From Pisolithus tinctorius (lineage: Eukaryota > Basidiomycota > Agaricomycetes > Boletales > Pisolithaceae), in NCBI GenBank assembly GCA_024663395.1, contig JANFAH010000027.1:558001-622000 (forward strand): a stretch of DNA of 64,000 nt. The letters run 5' to 3'. The notes beneath the pieces are model-generated. The model had not been told where the DNA came from and made no database searches. It saw only the letters and a program-made list of their open reading frames with translations. This document shows positions 33,735 to 45,442 of the stretch, one piece after another. A program made the position numbers and the translations under genes. Numbering within the stretch: the first letter of the stretch is position 1; every line of letters starts with the position of its first letter.

Positions 33735-33950
33735 TGTGAGTTATGAGGCTGTTGTGGGACATCCCACTGCTTGCCAGAGGGGGGGGAGGGATGTCCCAAT
33801 GTAGCCTTAGAGGCTGTCATGGGACATCCCACTACTTGCCAGAGGGGGGGGAGGGATGTCCCAATGTAGCTTTAGAGGCTGTCATGGGACATCCCACTGC
33901 TTGCCAGATGGGGGGAGGGATGTCCCAATGTAGCCTTAGAGGCTATATAG
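33735..33950. repeat. GGGATGTCCC minisatellite, third array (~3 units, inverted)
   Basis: Three units of about 65 bases with AGAGGCTGTCATGGGACATC, CCACTGCTTGCCAGAGGGGG and GGAGGGATGTCCCAATGTAG. The AGCCT arm is oriented opposite to the second array, so the two arrays face each other across the tRNA-like remnant. Confidence 0.85.
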
Positions 33951-36187
33951 TTTTCCATGTCACCAAATCTTCTGCAGGAGATGTCCCCCAATCATGCAAT
34001 TGGCTTACCCTTGGTGATATCAGGAACCCCAGGCTTGTTGAGTACATCCTTGCAAATGTGTACATACTTTACAAGTATGAAGATCAGTGTCCTAGTGACC
34101 TCTCTGCTGACCGGATGAATGATATTGATTGCTTGGAAGAGCTGCATGCATTTTCAGGATGTGAGAGGAATGTATCATGCTCAAGTCGTGATCTCCTTGC
34201 ATTTAGGCCACCCCTCACACTTGTGGGGGTGCCTTTGATACCCAGAGTGCTAATACTACATCAGCAGTGGGTTGTGGGGTCACCTGAACAATGCATGATG
34301 TTGTGGTTAACTGAGACCTGTATGCAACATGTGTGCTTGCCATGTTGAACCAACTTCCATAATGCAGATTAGTGTACGAATGGGGTGGGTTACCCTCAGG
34401 ACATGATGAACTACTTGAAAGGTGCAAGATTCTCAGCCACTGCACATGCGCTTGTGAGTGGTGGATGAGTCTCTAGCAAACAGGGAGTGCCATGAGTGAT
34501 GTCATTGGAGGCACACAGGATCAGGTGGGTGTACTGGTCTTATGGGACTGAAATAAATGAATCAGCCAGGAATAGATGTGAGGTGCACAAGAAGGTGGAT
34601 GTGAGGTTGGTGTCTGCTGGAGAATAAATTTGCCTTCCTCACCACAGTCTGCCATTCCCAGTGGCTGTTTAAGATGCTCTGCCTTGAATTGGGGATTATG
34701 GCTTAGTACTTCTGTCAGACATTATGTTCTATCTACACACACCCAGCTGCCATGAGGCTAGCTGAATGAAAAGAGAGCATGTCCTATGTCTGAGTAGTGA
34801 ACCTTACTTGAGAGTACTGAATGCACAATGATGGATATGGTGTGATGACAAGGATGCTGGGGGACATAGGAACTAATTGCAGCATGTGGCAAGGAATGGG
34901 TGTCCTGTGAGGCAATTGGGTTATCTGGTTGATCACTCACCTATGAGCATGGTAGTTCATATTAGTCTGACTACGGTTTTGTCACTTTGTTGCTCTTGAT
35001 GGTGGAAGAGATGCGAAGTAGTTTGTCATTGTCAAGGATGATTTTCTCAAACAGCTTATCATCATAATCGAGTGAAAAAGTGACAACCAGGTGAACAGTA
35101 TGACTCAGTCTTGGAACATCCAGTACTGAGAGTCAAGATGGGCCACTCCTCATATATTCCAACTACTGCTATGATGGCATGTCCACAGGGGTTGTTACCA
35201 TGAATCATATATGTCATAGAATTAGTCTTTCAAACAGTCCTTTGGCTGTATCAAAACTGTGAAGTGTGAGCATAAGTCTCCCAGACATTCCATGGGGACA
35301 AAGATGAACTGTGCTCAGACAAAAAATTGGTGAATCAGTGGAAGAGCTGCTTCCTGCACAGAACCAAAGAGTTTGGTGGACATGAAGGAATGCCTTCGAT
35401 AGAAGCAGTCACATGGAAAAGAAGACGCACTGTAATATGTATGTGATGTAGGAGAGTCAGTTGTGATAAGGTGAATACCAATACACCATAAGGTCCCATG
35501 GATACCAACAAATGAAGCAGGACAGCTGATGACACAAATGGTTGCCACTTAGTTTCTTTCAATAAAATGCTGAGGCTGCTCTGCACATCCAACCTTTTTG
35601 TTGGTCCCTGTCTGGGAGTGTGGAGGCCAGTCCTGTGAGTCATAAAACAACACTAGGCAGGAATCAACAACTCATCAGTGCAAGCTGTTCTGCTACATGG
35701 AGTCTTGGACCATGGTTAATTAATCTGTGGTAGTCTCTTCTCTTGAAAAGCTAAGTTCCTCTGATTGGTTGTTGAGACAATGAGTAGGAAAGATGGCACA
35801 GAATACCTTAGTGATTTGACAGTATTCCTGATTCCTGTGAAGTGGACTTCAAAGAGTTGCCTTTGGTAAGTACATACTACATTTTGAAAGTTGGATATAC
35901 TCCTGGACACCATCAGGCCAGGTCTGTAAACTCTTTGTCACCAATGATCATTCAGGACTTTAGGACCATTAACTCTGGTCATGTGGGCTTAGGGGGCAGG
36001 GAAAATTGGGGTTTTTCAACTGTTACATCATGGAATTTCATGCAGATGACCTGGTCATGGACCACCACCACATGATTCTGCATGATTGCCTGCACCATCA
36101 GGTTAATTGTTGGTTTGAATTTTTGCAATATGTGCCATGAGTGAGTCCACACAGAAAGGGGCATCCTTCTGGTGTTTCGTGCCATGA
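33951..36187 (+). other. Sequence with unidentified gene relics
   Basis: Directly after the third array the plus strand reads GDVPQSCNWLTLGDIRNPRL, VEYILANVYILYKYEDQC and RMNDIDCLEELHAFSG to about 34180. This looks protein-coding, but I cannot name a family. Downstream frames to ~34600 are broken (RWVYWSYGTEINESARNRCE). From 34700 to 35840 I see nothing I can support. Confidence 0.35.
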
Positions 36188-36688
36188 GTGCACCTTGAGG
36201 AAGGTGCACAAGACGAAGGATTTTGGCCATATCTCATGGGTGAGCAAAGACATATTTTGAGGTGCCTTCCATTCATTTTGAAGATTTTACATGCTGGTGT
36301 ACACACCCGCCACAGTGAACAAGTGCACTGTTACCTAGAACAGTGGGAAATCTACAAGCTCGACCCTGCTTACAGGTGCATGGTCTTTGGTGGTAACAAA
36401 TTGTCATCTATCACTAGGGTCAGTCTAAAAGACCCAAGTTCATCAGCACTTGATCCTTCCAGAGTAAAACACAGCCACAGTACTTCTCCAGACCCAGTGC
36501 CACAAAAGAGAGTGTGCTTGTGCTATGCCCAATCGAGTACTTCTGATGACTCTGACAGGATTGAAGACAGCAAGGAAGATGAAGTAAAGGATATGCTGTT
36601 AGATGAGGAGGACAGCTCAGAGATGCCCAAATTCACCTCCAACTGCAAATTTGGACAGGTCAATCAAGAGCTATTGAATGCTGGATGA
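36188..36688 (+). CDS. Hypothetical ORF
   Basis: A 166-codon ORF. The first half (DEGFWPYLMGEQRHILRCLP, then FILKILHAG...) has regular hydrophobic spacing and looks like a folded domain. After KLDPAYRCMVFGGNK the sequence becomes Ser/Pro- and Asp/Glu-rich (STSPDPVPQKRV, DSKEDEVKDMLLDEEDS), typical of a disordered tail. It lies downstream of a His/Trp-containing frame at 35842-36075 that could be an upstream exon. I recognise no family. Confidence 0.35.
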   Translation: MHLEEGAQDEGFWPYLMGEQRHILRCLPFILKILHAGVHTRHSEQVHCYLEQWEIYKLDPAYRCMVFGGNKLSSITRVSLKDPSSSALDPSRVKHSHSTSPDPVPQKRVCLCYAQSSTSDDSDRIEDSKEDEVKDMLLDEEDSSEMPKFTSNCKFGQVNQELLNAG

Positions 36689-36960
36689 CAATGGTGTTGG
36701 CACATGAACAGAGTGGCCCAAGACAAGTACAATCCAGTTCCACCACTATTACCTATGGGGGCCAGCTTCTCCATGCAGGACAATTGCAGTGACTCCAGTG
36801 TTTCTGCACCCATGGCATGTAGCATGAAGCAGAAAGGTGTGTCATGCTATGTGACACTGCATTTATGCTTGTCCTGATGTAGTCTTCAGGAGACACCATT
36901 GCACCTCAGGACATTGATGGTGCAGTCAGATCAGGCAACCACTCTGTTGATGAAAATGCT

Positions 36961-37443
36961 TTGTCAAAAAAACACATGCAGGTCATTTCACTAGAAGGGA
37001 CTCATCACATGATGAGTCACAGGTATATTATGCAAGAGAGGAAAAGATTCCAGAAAATCACCAAATTCTGTCAGAGATGTCAGCCTGGCCATCATCTCCA
37101 CTTTGGGGATAACTGGAACTTCAGGTTTAGTCCATGTGGTGAGTATGTTGGTCATAAATTCCGTATTTTGAGTGGGACTGATGGATTTATCCAAGTTGAC
37201 AAGAATGATTCAGAGGACATCAACAAATCAGACTGTAAACAAACAAGTGAAGGCACTGCTGATAACATGTATGATCTGGAGGCTGCTCAACACACTGCAA
37301 GCATTGTAAAGTGTTTTGTGAAAAAACATGTTGAGAAAATTCAAAAAAGAGATACCATTTTATTATCAGTGTTTTTGAAGAAAAAATCTAAGGATAATGT
37401 TTTATTTTCTTTCTCTGATGTGCCCATAAACATTTCTTTATGA
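36961..37443 (+). CDS. Hypothetical ORF in AT-rich block
   Basis: A 160-codon ORF with a possible zinc-binding or structural core (CQRCQPGHHLHFGDNW, FSPCGEYVGHKFRILSG) and a Lys-rich tail (KCFVKKHVEKIQKRD). It ends at a TGA within sequence that is clearly more AT-rich than the rest of the window. No known family is evident. It may be a downstream exon of the 36188-36688 ORF, but I could not make a convincing splice join. Confidence 0.35.
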   Translation: MSKKHMQVISLEGTHHMMSHRYIMQERKRFQKITKFCQRCQPGHHLHFGDNWNFRFSPCGEYVGHKFRILSGTDGFIQVDKNDSEDINKSDCKQTSEGTADNMYDLEAAQHTASIVKCFVKKHVEKIQKRDTILLSVFLKKKSKDNVLFSFSDVPINISL

Positions 37444-37949
37444 TATTACTGATGTTGTTCAGTTTGAAAATTGTGACTAAATTTCTTAGATTTTCTTTTA
37501 CAGAATATTCAGAGAAATACACAGTTTATTTCTTCCATTTTCTTTGCATGTGTGCAGTGATAATAACCAATTATTTAAGCATAAGATACTGTAAAGAGTG
37601 TAAAATGTATCATTTAACAGAACACTGAGTGATCATGATGGTTGTACTTCTCTAGAATATCCAGGGGATATTATGTTCATTTTCTACAAGAACATGCAGT
37701 GAACACTAACATATTCTCAATTAGAATATGCACAGGACATTATGTTCACTTTCTACAAGAACATACAGTGAACACTAACATATTCCCAATTAGAATAACA
37801 TGTAAAGTATTCAGTCTTTCTCTCTTAGAAAAAATCAAACTAGATATAATAAATGTGTTTAGCAAAAACATGCAGAAATAACATAGAAAATAGAAAGTAT
37901 GTTTCAAGGAGATATATACATTCAGACCTAGATCCCCACAGGTGTGAGT
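37444..37949. repeat. AT-rich block with a two-unit tandem repeat
   Basis: Between 37665 and 37795 two units of about 74 bases repeat (GACATTATGTTCACTTTCTA + CAAGAACATACAGTGAACAC + TAACATATTCCCAATTAGAATA). The remainder is AT-rich with no recognisable gene. Confidence 0.6.
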
Positions 37950-38945
37950 TATTATGGGGTACAAATTGTCTGTGGCACATTGCAGAAGGGAGATGTCAAG
38001 CTCGTGAGTGGTGAAGAAATATTATACTAAATGATGGTACTTACAGTCAAATCAGCCTGGGAAGGAGGGGAAGATGGGTGACCATGCCAGAACACAGACT
38101 GTCAGGGTAAGTATATGGTTTAGGATGGAGACATATTGCAGTTCATGGTCAGGAGGTTGGACAGGTTCTGAAGGGGAATCTGGAGAGAACATGACTAGCT
38201 CTGTAAATGCAAAAGCCACATTGTCAAATCGGACTTTCCTTGTGTGCACCATCCACATGGACTTGAGTTGGCTGAACAGGGGATTCTACTAGTTCAGGCC
38301 ATGAGGGAGCTTTGGCATCCAGACCTTGGAACACACTCCTCACTCAGAGAAGATAACCTGGCCAGCTGCACTCACACCAACGGATGTCTGTTTGTCCACA
38401 CTGTTCCCAGTTGTAGTTGTCAAGACCAATGTCTGGATCGACCAGTCTCACTTTTGCAAATGCACAAAAGAGGGCATCTTCTACCATGGGGAGCAGGGTG
38501 GGGTCATTCTGGAATGCAAGGATTGCTGCTCGATGCCCTCATAGATGGGAAGTGATCACGGGCATAGTGCTCCATGTCAGACTCAAACGACCTGCAGCAG
38601 TTGATCACTTAATGACAAAATAACAGAGCAGTGAAATAGTTGTACCATACTTTTGATCCCCAGTGATATCTTGAGTAGGTAGGTATGCCATGTTTTGACG
38701 TTCAGATGAGCACCAGTAGTGCCATGACTGAAGATATCTGTGGCAACAAGTATCCACTTTTCAGAGGCTTTGAAAGCCGCATGACACTTGACACTTCAAT
38801 ACAATAAGAGGAAATATTTGCTGGCAATTGTCTGATTTCTACCATCCTTCCCATGCAAGGCCGGAATCAGTACAGATGGAGGGGAAGTTGTATGACACCA
38901 GCAACTTGTCCAACCTGATGGCACATGCATTTGACTTAAATGAAG
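37950..38945 (-). repeat. Left arm of a ~1-kb inverted repeat (copy A)
   Basis: This sequence recurs inverted at 40530-41525 with high similarity. Matching marks are GGACAGGTTCTGAAGGGGAA here and its complement near 41310, and GATATCTTGAGTAGGTAGG here versus CCTACCTACTCAAGATATC there. The part from about 38530 rightwards also recurs directly at 55010-55440. The arm joins the 3' portion of a SUB2 helicase fragment to a second, unidentified coding-looking segment (37950-38530) in which the minus frame FQNDPTLLPMVEDALFCAFA can be read. Confidence 0.8.
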
Positions 38946-39869
38946 ATCATGACCTCCATCCCATGTGAGAATTCACAACTTGACCGAGCCAATAAATAAC
39001 TACCTGGTTAAATTCAAGCATATCCAACAGTCTTCCTGTTCTTGCCATTCTCCTCCAGCATGACATGATGTTGTTGCAAGCTGCTCAAAGTCAACCTGGT
39101 CTTGTCATCGACAGAAATTGTTGAAACAGCTGTAAGAACAATGATGCAAGATCAACATGAAAGAAAACTTGCATTTGCGATGAATTTTTTGCAAGTAACT
39201 CGGATCTTCTTCGACAGCGCAGTGCTGAACATCATAACTTGTTTATGGTGAGGGGTTGCTCGGAATATCTCTCAGACATCTCAGCACATGTCTGCAGGGC
39301 AGAGAAGGCACGAGGGCAGTTAGATTATGTGGGGGCAAGCGAAGACATTGGAAGTGGCTTGGGACTGACCGAGTTGTTCAAGCATTTGGTCACACTTGTC
39401 CAGTGTGAAGTGCTTCACATTCTTTGCATCCAGAACTTTGTCCCAAATGAGAGCATTCAACTGATATGGAGTGGCCATGACAATGAGGGGGCATCGATTC
39501 TTGTTACGAAGCAGTTCTGGACGAGAGTCCCTCCATAGAAAGTATGGATGCAGACGTCTGGCACACACTTCACAAACTGCCTGATATGGCAGAGGACAAT
39601 GACAGATACTTCTCTGTCAACAGGCTCCAACTGCTGTGGTGTTGCAAGCATGAAGACTGCAGTCTTGCCATGACCTGACTTTGCTTGGCAGAGGACATCC
39701 ATTGCCAAACCCACCTGAGGGATACATTGTTCTTGTTTAACTGCACTTGAATTTGAATCAGTTCTCACATGATGGACATGGTGTCAACTTGGATGGAGAA
39801 CATACCTTCAGAGGGATGCTCAAAGCCAAAGTCACTGATCGCTCATAACAGCTCTGGTTCAAGTGACAA
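38600..39869 (-). pseudogene. SUB2: Captured SUB2/UAP56 DEAD-box helicase fragment, copy A
   Basis: The minus strand reads the SUB2 series: LEPELL-stop-AISDFGFEHPSE, then after a 65-nt intron (39741-39805) [29 protein letters not shown] (Walker A), [29 protein letters not shown] and LDKCDQMLEQL. DKCD stands where the helicase has DECD. Further left come VDDKTRLTLSSLQQHHV and FKASEKWILVATDIFSHG. Splicing in phase 1 restores [11 protein letters not shown]. Stops, shifts and the lost catalytic Glu make it non-functional. SUB2 itself acts in spliceosome assembly and mRNA export. The retained intron shows copying from DNA, not from mRNA. The fragment starts abruptly at ~39869, the same point as copy C. 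Confidence 0.85.
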
Positions 39870-40529
39870 GATCTATGTTGTCATATGGGCTGTGGAGGGA
39901 CAAGTGTGGGGGAGGGTGTGTTGGTGGAGATGCCAGAGTGATAGAGGAAGACATACCGAAAGTGCTGGCAAGAGACTCGCTGCTGACTGTGAGGGAAGAC
40001 ACCTCAGTTACTGGAGTGCCTCATTTATGGCCAAGAGATAAAGGCTGGGAGGCTGGTAAGGGATCGGTGGCAGCATGTGCAGGTCATTAGAACTAGGGGG
40101 CGGTGTGGATGGAGAGTTCAGAGAAGAGCTCAAGCTGACTGCTACACTGACCTTCCATGAGAATCTCAGGCTATTGCTGTGTCATATGATTTGTACAATT
40201 CGGCGCACTTAGTGATCTGGTTCATCGTCTTTCCAAGGCTTCATCTGGGCATGCCAATTTTCGTAGGATTTGTGATTGTCAGTGATCATGGTGTGATTGT
40301 GCTGTCCAGGGCTTGGACTCCACCAGGGGACTTTGAAAATAGCACTGCAGTGGTTATGTAAGCAGGTGACTTGTACATGTGTGTGCAAGCTCCTGCAAGC
40401 TCCTGCAAGCTCTAATGCCTACCCCCAGCTTTCCCTGCCTGTTTGTTCCCGTCATAACAAAATGTTTTTCCTGGGCAGCATCGCTGGTACCCTAGCTGTT
40501 TATTCTCACATGGGATGGAGGTTGCAATG
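39870..40529. other. Spacer between the inverted arms
   Basis: The sequence to the right of the SUB2 breakpoint does not match that next to copy C. GCAAGCTCCT is repeated three times near 40388. I recognise no gene. Confidence 0.4.
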
Positions 40530-41525
40530 TTTGTTTAAGTCGAATGCGCATGCCATCAGGTCGGACAAGTTGCTGGTGTCGTACAACTTCCTCTCCATCA
40601 GTACTGATTCCAGCCTTGCATGGGAAGGATGGTAGAAATCAGACAATTGCCAGCAAATATTTCCTCTTATTGTATTGAAGTGTCAAGTATCATGCAGCTT
40701 TCAAAGCCTCTGAAAAGCAGATACTTGTTGCCACAGATATCTTCGGTCATGGCACGACTGGTGCTCATCCAAACGTCAAAATGTGGCATCCCTACCTACT
40801 CAAGATATCACTGGGGATCAAAAGTACGGTATGACTATTTCACTGCTCTGTTATTTTGTCATTAAGTGATCAACCACTGCAGGTCGTTCGAGTCTGACAT
40901 GGAGCACTATGCCCATGATCACTTCCTGTCTATGAGGGCATCAGGCAGCGATCCTTGCATTCCAGAACGACCCCACCCTGCTCCCCATGGTAGAAGATGC
41001 CCTCTTTTGCACATTTGCAAAAGCGAGACTGGTCAATCTGGACACTGTTCTTGACAACTACAACTGGGAATGGTGCAGATGAATGGATGTCCATTGGTGT
41101 GAGTGCAGCTGGCCAGGTCATCTTCTCTGAGTGAGGAGCATGTTCCAAGGTCTGGACACTGAAGCTCCCTCATGACCTGAACTAGTAGAATCCCCTGTTC
41201 AGCTGACTCAAGTCCATGCGGATGGCGCATGCAAGGAAAGTCCAATTTGACAATGTGGCTTTTGCATTTACAGAGCTAGCCATGTTCTCTCCAGATTCCC
41301 CTTCAGAACCTGTCCAACCTCCTGACTGCAAACTGCGAAATGTCTCCATCCTAAACCATATACTTACCCTGACAGTCTGTGTTCTGGCATGGTCACCTGT
41401 CTTCCCCTCCTTCCCAGGCCGATTTGACTGTAAGTACCATCATTTAGTATAAATATTTCTTCACCACTCATGAGCTTGACATCTCCCTTCTGCAATGTGC
41501 CGCAGACAATTTGTACTTCATAATA
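40530..41525 (+). repeat. Right arm of the ~1-kb inverted repeat (copy B)
   Basis: It is the inverted partner of 37950-38945. It contains the C-terminal SUB2 part on the plus strand and continues into the unidentified segment up to the shared end near ATTTGTACTTCATAAT (about 41525). It lies on the transposase side, with its SUB2 end facing away from the Tnp2 gene. Confidence 0.8.
40533..40770 (+). pseudogene. SUB2: Captured SUB2 fragment, copy B (C-terminal piece only)
   Basis: The plus strand reads KSNAHAIRSDKLLVSYNFLS (SUB2 FVKS-x-RAIELDKLL region). After an interruption it reads FKASEKQILVATDIFGHG, the motif V area. The upstream helicase half is absent. Similarity to copy A at nucleotide level is high, so both derive from one capture event. 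Confidence 0.75.
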
Positions 41526-42021
41526 TGACTGTAGAAAATGCATCACCTCCACAGAATCTATATCATGGCCCTACCATCTTCACTACTGGTTAGTCTTCCC
41601 ATTAACAGAAAAAGGAAAAGAAATTCCCTTCTACTGATGACTTGTCAGAATTCAATGTGCTAGTGCCCCAATGGCCCACCCAACCTCAGCAAAAGACTTG
41701 TATGTCTCACAGCAAGCCTTTCTGGAAGCCCCCATACATAATCCACATCCTGGATTGCCCAGAGGGCCGGTGTATTTTACCTTCACTCATCACTGCATCA
41801 AAAAAGCAAAGAGGCATGTTTACACTGCCATGTTGCAGAACTGATGTAGTAGTATTATGTGCTCCTGAGTGCATACCTGTTCACCAATAGCTCCCCTCAG
41901 TGCAATGATCTAACAGTCAGCACCATTCTGATGATCATCTTATACGTTCTGAAATGTCTCGTGTGGGTCATACTGGCAGTATATGTCCTGAGGCACATAG
42001 CTATTCATCTTTGGTCAGTCA

Positions 42022-45000
42022 TTAAGTGAAAGAGAAACATACCTTGTAGAGGGGTAGGACATGGATGACAGGTTTTGATATGTAGCCAAGTTGGAATGGG
42101 GTCTTGGCAAATAGCACTATAAAATTGGATGCATGAATGACAAATGGGAATTCAACTGCATCATAATACAGTTGACCAGCAACCACACTGAACTGAGGGT
42201 AAGGGTCATGCTTGGCATCTGCATCGTTGAGAGAGACGTAGCGAGCAATAATGGCGAAGATGTCTTCTGTCGTGGTCAAGGTAAATAGTCCAAGTATCTG
42301 AGCAGGGAATTGGGTATTGCAGTTTGGCCCAGGGTGTTGAACCATTGCATGTGAGTTGCATTGCAACTTGACAGCTGGTTGAAAGATCATTCCCCCTAAA
42401 TGTAATGCTTTACACCAGCAAATCACTATAGCTAGTATGAGGTTTTGGGTCATGGTAATAAAATTAATTACTTGCCTTCCAGTGACTGGGCATGCATGTA
42501 ATCCATTGCTAAAGGCAAGTATGCCTCGCATACAGCTTTTCGGCGCCCTCGAGACATTGGATTTGCAAGGATAACCTTTATTTCAGGCGCATATGCGCCA
42601 CTGAGATGTGTGCCTCACATGTTAGACTTGAACGCTTGTTGGAATGTCGGCCAAAGTTCCTTCATGGACAGGGGAATACATGAGCTGTTTAGCAGCATTT
42701 GAAGGTTGGCTGCTTGACATGCATCATTCACAAATGTCAGCTCAAGTTCACCTATATAATTGAACGTGGTTAAATGCCTGTCAACATGAACTCGAGTGGG
42801 TACACACCAAAACACATATTTGTTTTGGTCCTTTGGAGTCTGTAATTGAAATGCTCAAAAGCCCAAGCTCTCCACAAATGAACAGGTCCCAACCCAACCA
42901 ACAACCGCTCAAAATGGAGGCATGCATGATGGACTGGCTGCAACTTCGCCTCTTTATACAAATCCAAGACCCCTGATAGGTAGCATTTGAAGTGTTCAGT
43001 ATAGTGACTCACCAGCTCCCATGAAGTGGAACGGAGGTTAGCTATATAAATTGCTGTGACGAGGTGCATGTAGTTGTTAAGCATCTTGCACTGTCTACCT
43101 TCCGAGTGGCCCCAGATCTGGATCAAGGTGATAACAAGGTGGATCATACTGACTGACCGCCACTGGTCTGCAGAGAGCTTTCTTTTCTCAATTCCAAGGG
43201 CAGCAGGTGCTGGAAAAATGAAGGACGGAAGGACTAGGCATTCCTGGTCTTTCCACACTTCCTTGAGTACCGCATGGCCAAGTACCATGGGTGTCTCATG
43301 GGGGTCAACTGCAGTAGGCTCTGCACAATGTTCTATTAAATTGCCTTCCATGTCTGCAAGCCCATGCTCAACATGCTATTGAAGTACAATCAGTGATGCT
43401 CGAGGAAGGGCAAGAGACCTTTACCCATTTCCCAAGAAGTGCAACAAGGCCCATCTTCACAAGAACCTTCCCCGGCCATTTGGGATCATCAATAGAAATC
43501 CCCAACTTGTGGCAAAGAGCTATGAGTGTCAGCACCCAGATATTGTTGGCCAAGACCTTAGTTGTTTTTGCCGTTCAGAGCCTTGTCTGTGCACATTCTA
43601 GCTTGCCCACTGTAGGGGCTTCAGCCTGCATCTGGCATGGTTGTTTACCCCCATCTGCACGAGGGTTTGTACTCCCAGCACCACCAACATCTGCCTGCTG
43701 GCATGTAATGCAACCCAAAATGAGCACCCACTGCTGTCTCAAGTACTGTAATTGACTTACATGTAGAAGGGTACCTAAGAGCAAAAGTGCGCTGCCCCAG
43801 TTGTCATCCTCCTGGAGCTAGTAATGCATTCCAACCACTGAGGAGGACAAATAGCAAAACATCAACTTACCCATTCTAGCAACACTCGAGCCAGCATGAC
43901 TGAAGTTCCAGCCCTCCTTAGGCTGAACTCATGGCACAGATGCCACAGCATTGGTCAGGTGCAACTTCAAGAGACAGTTTCTGCAGATTGATTGCTTGAA
44001 TTTTCTTTAAGTAAAACATTAAGGCCTTTGCAGAGCTCAGTAAAGGATGATTTTGGAGGTGGTTTCGCAGTGGGAGAGTTACTGCCATTGCCAGTTGGAG
44101 CTGTAGGGCTTGTCCTCCATATGTACCAGATGTGCTGTGGAAGAGCATGAAGGAAGAATGCATGCATTGAGTCCAATACCATGAACCAAATCGGATTCCA
44201 GTAAGGTAATCTCAGTAGCTCAGAGAATTGCACACCGTATGTCTTGGCTATGAAATCCCATTCATCGCTTGTCTTCGCCAGATGCCACTGATCCGCATGT
44301 GCTCTATGGTCCTGTGAGGTTCATATGGGCCAGGAAGACATATCAAGGTTCTCAATCATGTCAGTGGGTAGAAGGCAGAAAGAACAAAACAATGTAGCAG
44401 CATGGCTTAGGAATCCACCAACTTGGTGTGCACTGAGGACATCACATACTAGAGGGACCATTGCAAGTGAGACGAGCCTTCCATGTCTATGTTGAGCCAT
44501 TCAAGAAAAGAAGACACCTGGCTCCCAGAACTTGAGAAGTTCATCAATGAGGACCCTTAAGAAGTTGTTGATCTGTTCAAGGGAAGGCTTCTTTGGCCCA
44601 GGGATCACTCCAACTAAATACATCTTGTCCATGTCATAACATATGTCAGGGGGCAAATTCAGACATGCCATGTAGATGCCAGTGACAGAGGAAGTTCCTT
44701 TGGCAATCTTCATGCCAAATGGGTTGAAGCCATCAACAGCTAGTGAAAAAACGAGGCAGAGGTCATCACCATTCTTATGTAAGAATGGCTTCCTGTCATA
44801 GGCTTTCAGATCCTGGATGAAGGTACTGTCAAAGATGTCAGTCCATGGGCCATCATTCATGGAATTCAGGGATGTTGTGGACAGTGGTGCCTCCAGCATG
44901 AGCTCTGCATCAGGGTATGACAATAGTCTTGCTAACCACCCCTTCAGCTCCTGGTAGGCAAATTTGCACACCAGGTGAGTCATGGGTATGCCACAAATTA

Positions 45001-45373
45001 CCCTAGTTCGCTTCAAACACACAGAACAGGGACAGCTTGAAGGCAAGTCCTGGAATGTGCAGGAATCTGGGCAGTCATCATTATCATCATAAAGAGTGCA
45101 ACACAGTGGGCAGCATATGAAGAGTCATAATTGAGGATCAAGATTGAAATGACTCAGAATTGTGCAATAGTCCCTTGGAAAGTGCATGAGGAAAGGCTTC
45201 TCCTCTGGGGGGGATTCAACATAGCACAGGATAAGCCAAAGGCTGTCTGAGACAAACCTGCTTTGCACTTGGGATATGCCACAAAGAAGATTCAGATAGA
45301 GAATCAAGAAATTGCTTGCAACAGATACCAGGTGGGAACATTCCTTGCTGCGAAAATATGAATCTTCAGACAA
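42022..45373 (-). pseudogene. Tnp2-family (CACTA/EnSpm-like) transposase, C-terminal three quarters
   Basis: Minus-strand pieces follow Tnp2. 45125-45373 ends MHFPRDYCTILSHFNLDPQL. Next come a Cys-rich FICCPLCCTLYDD and 44501-45046 (LCLVFSLAVDGFNPFGMKIA, YMACLNLPPDICYDMDKMYL, VGVIPGPKKPSLEQINNFL). Then VPLVCDVLSAHQVGGFLSHA-like sequence and 43967-44233 (SELLRLPYWNPIWFMVLDSMH) follow. 42770-43351 holds KLSADQWRSVSMIHLVITLI, then LRSTSWELVSHYTEHFKCYL and GPVHLWRAWAFEHFNYRLQR. Degenerate C-terminal sequence runs to 42022. Tnp2 cuts and pastes CACTA-type DNA elements; the Asp of GFNPFG-x and LDSMH blocks fit its DDE-type core. The gene is split from its N-terminus by the gypsy element at 45443-53572. 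Introns exist, but frame breaks and the insertion make it a pseudogene. Confidence 0.85.
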
Positions 45374-45442
45374 TGTTAGCCAATGGCATAAAAAGGAGTA
45401 TCAACACCTGCCACATACCTGTATTGACAGAGATGCCAGATG

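Noticed and set aside
39239..39538. Plus-strand ORFs at 39239-39538 and 55501-56025 as genes
   Set aside because: They are antisense shadows of the SUB2 fragments, whose real coding strand is minus.
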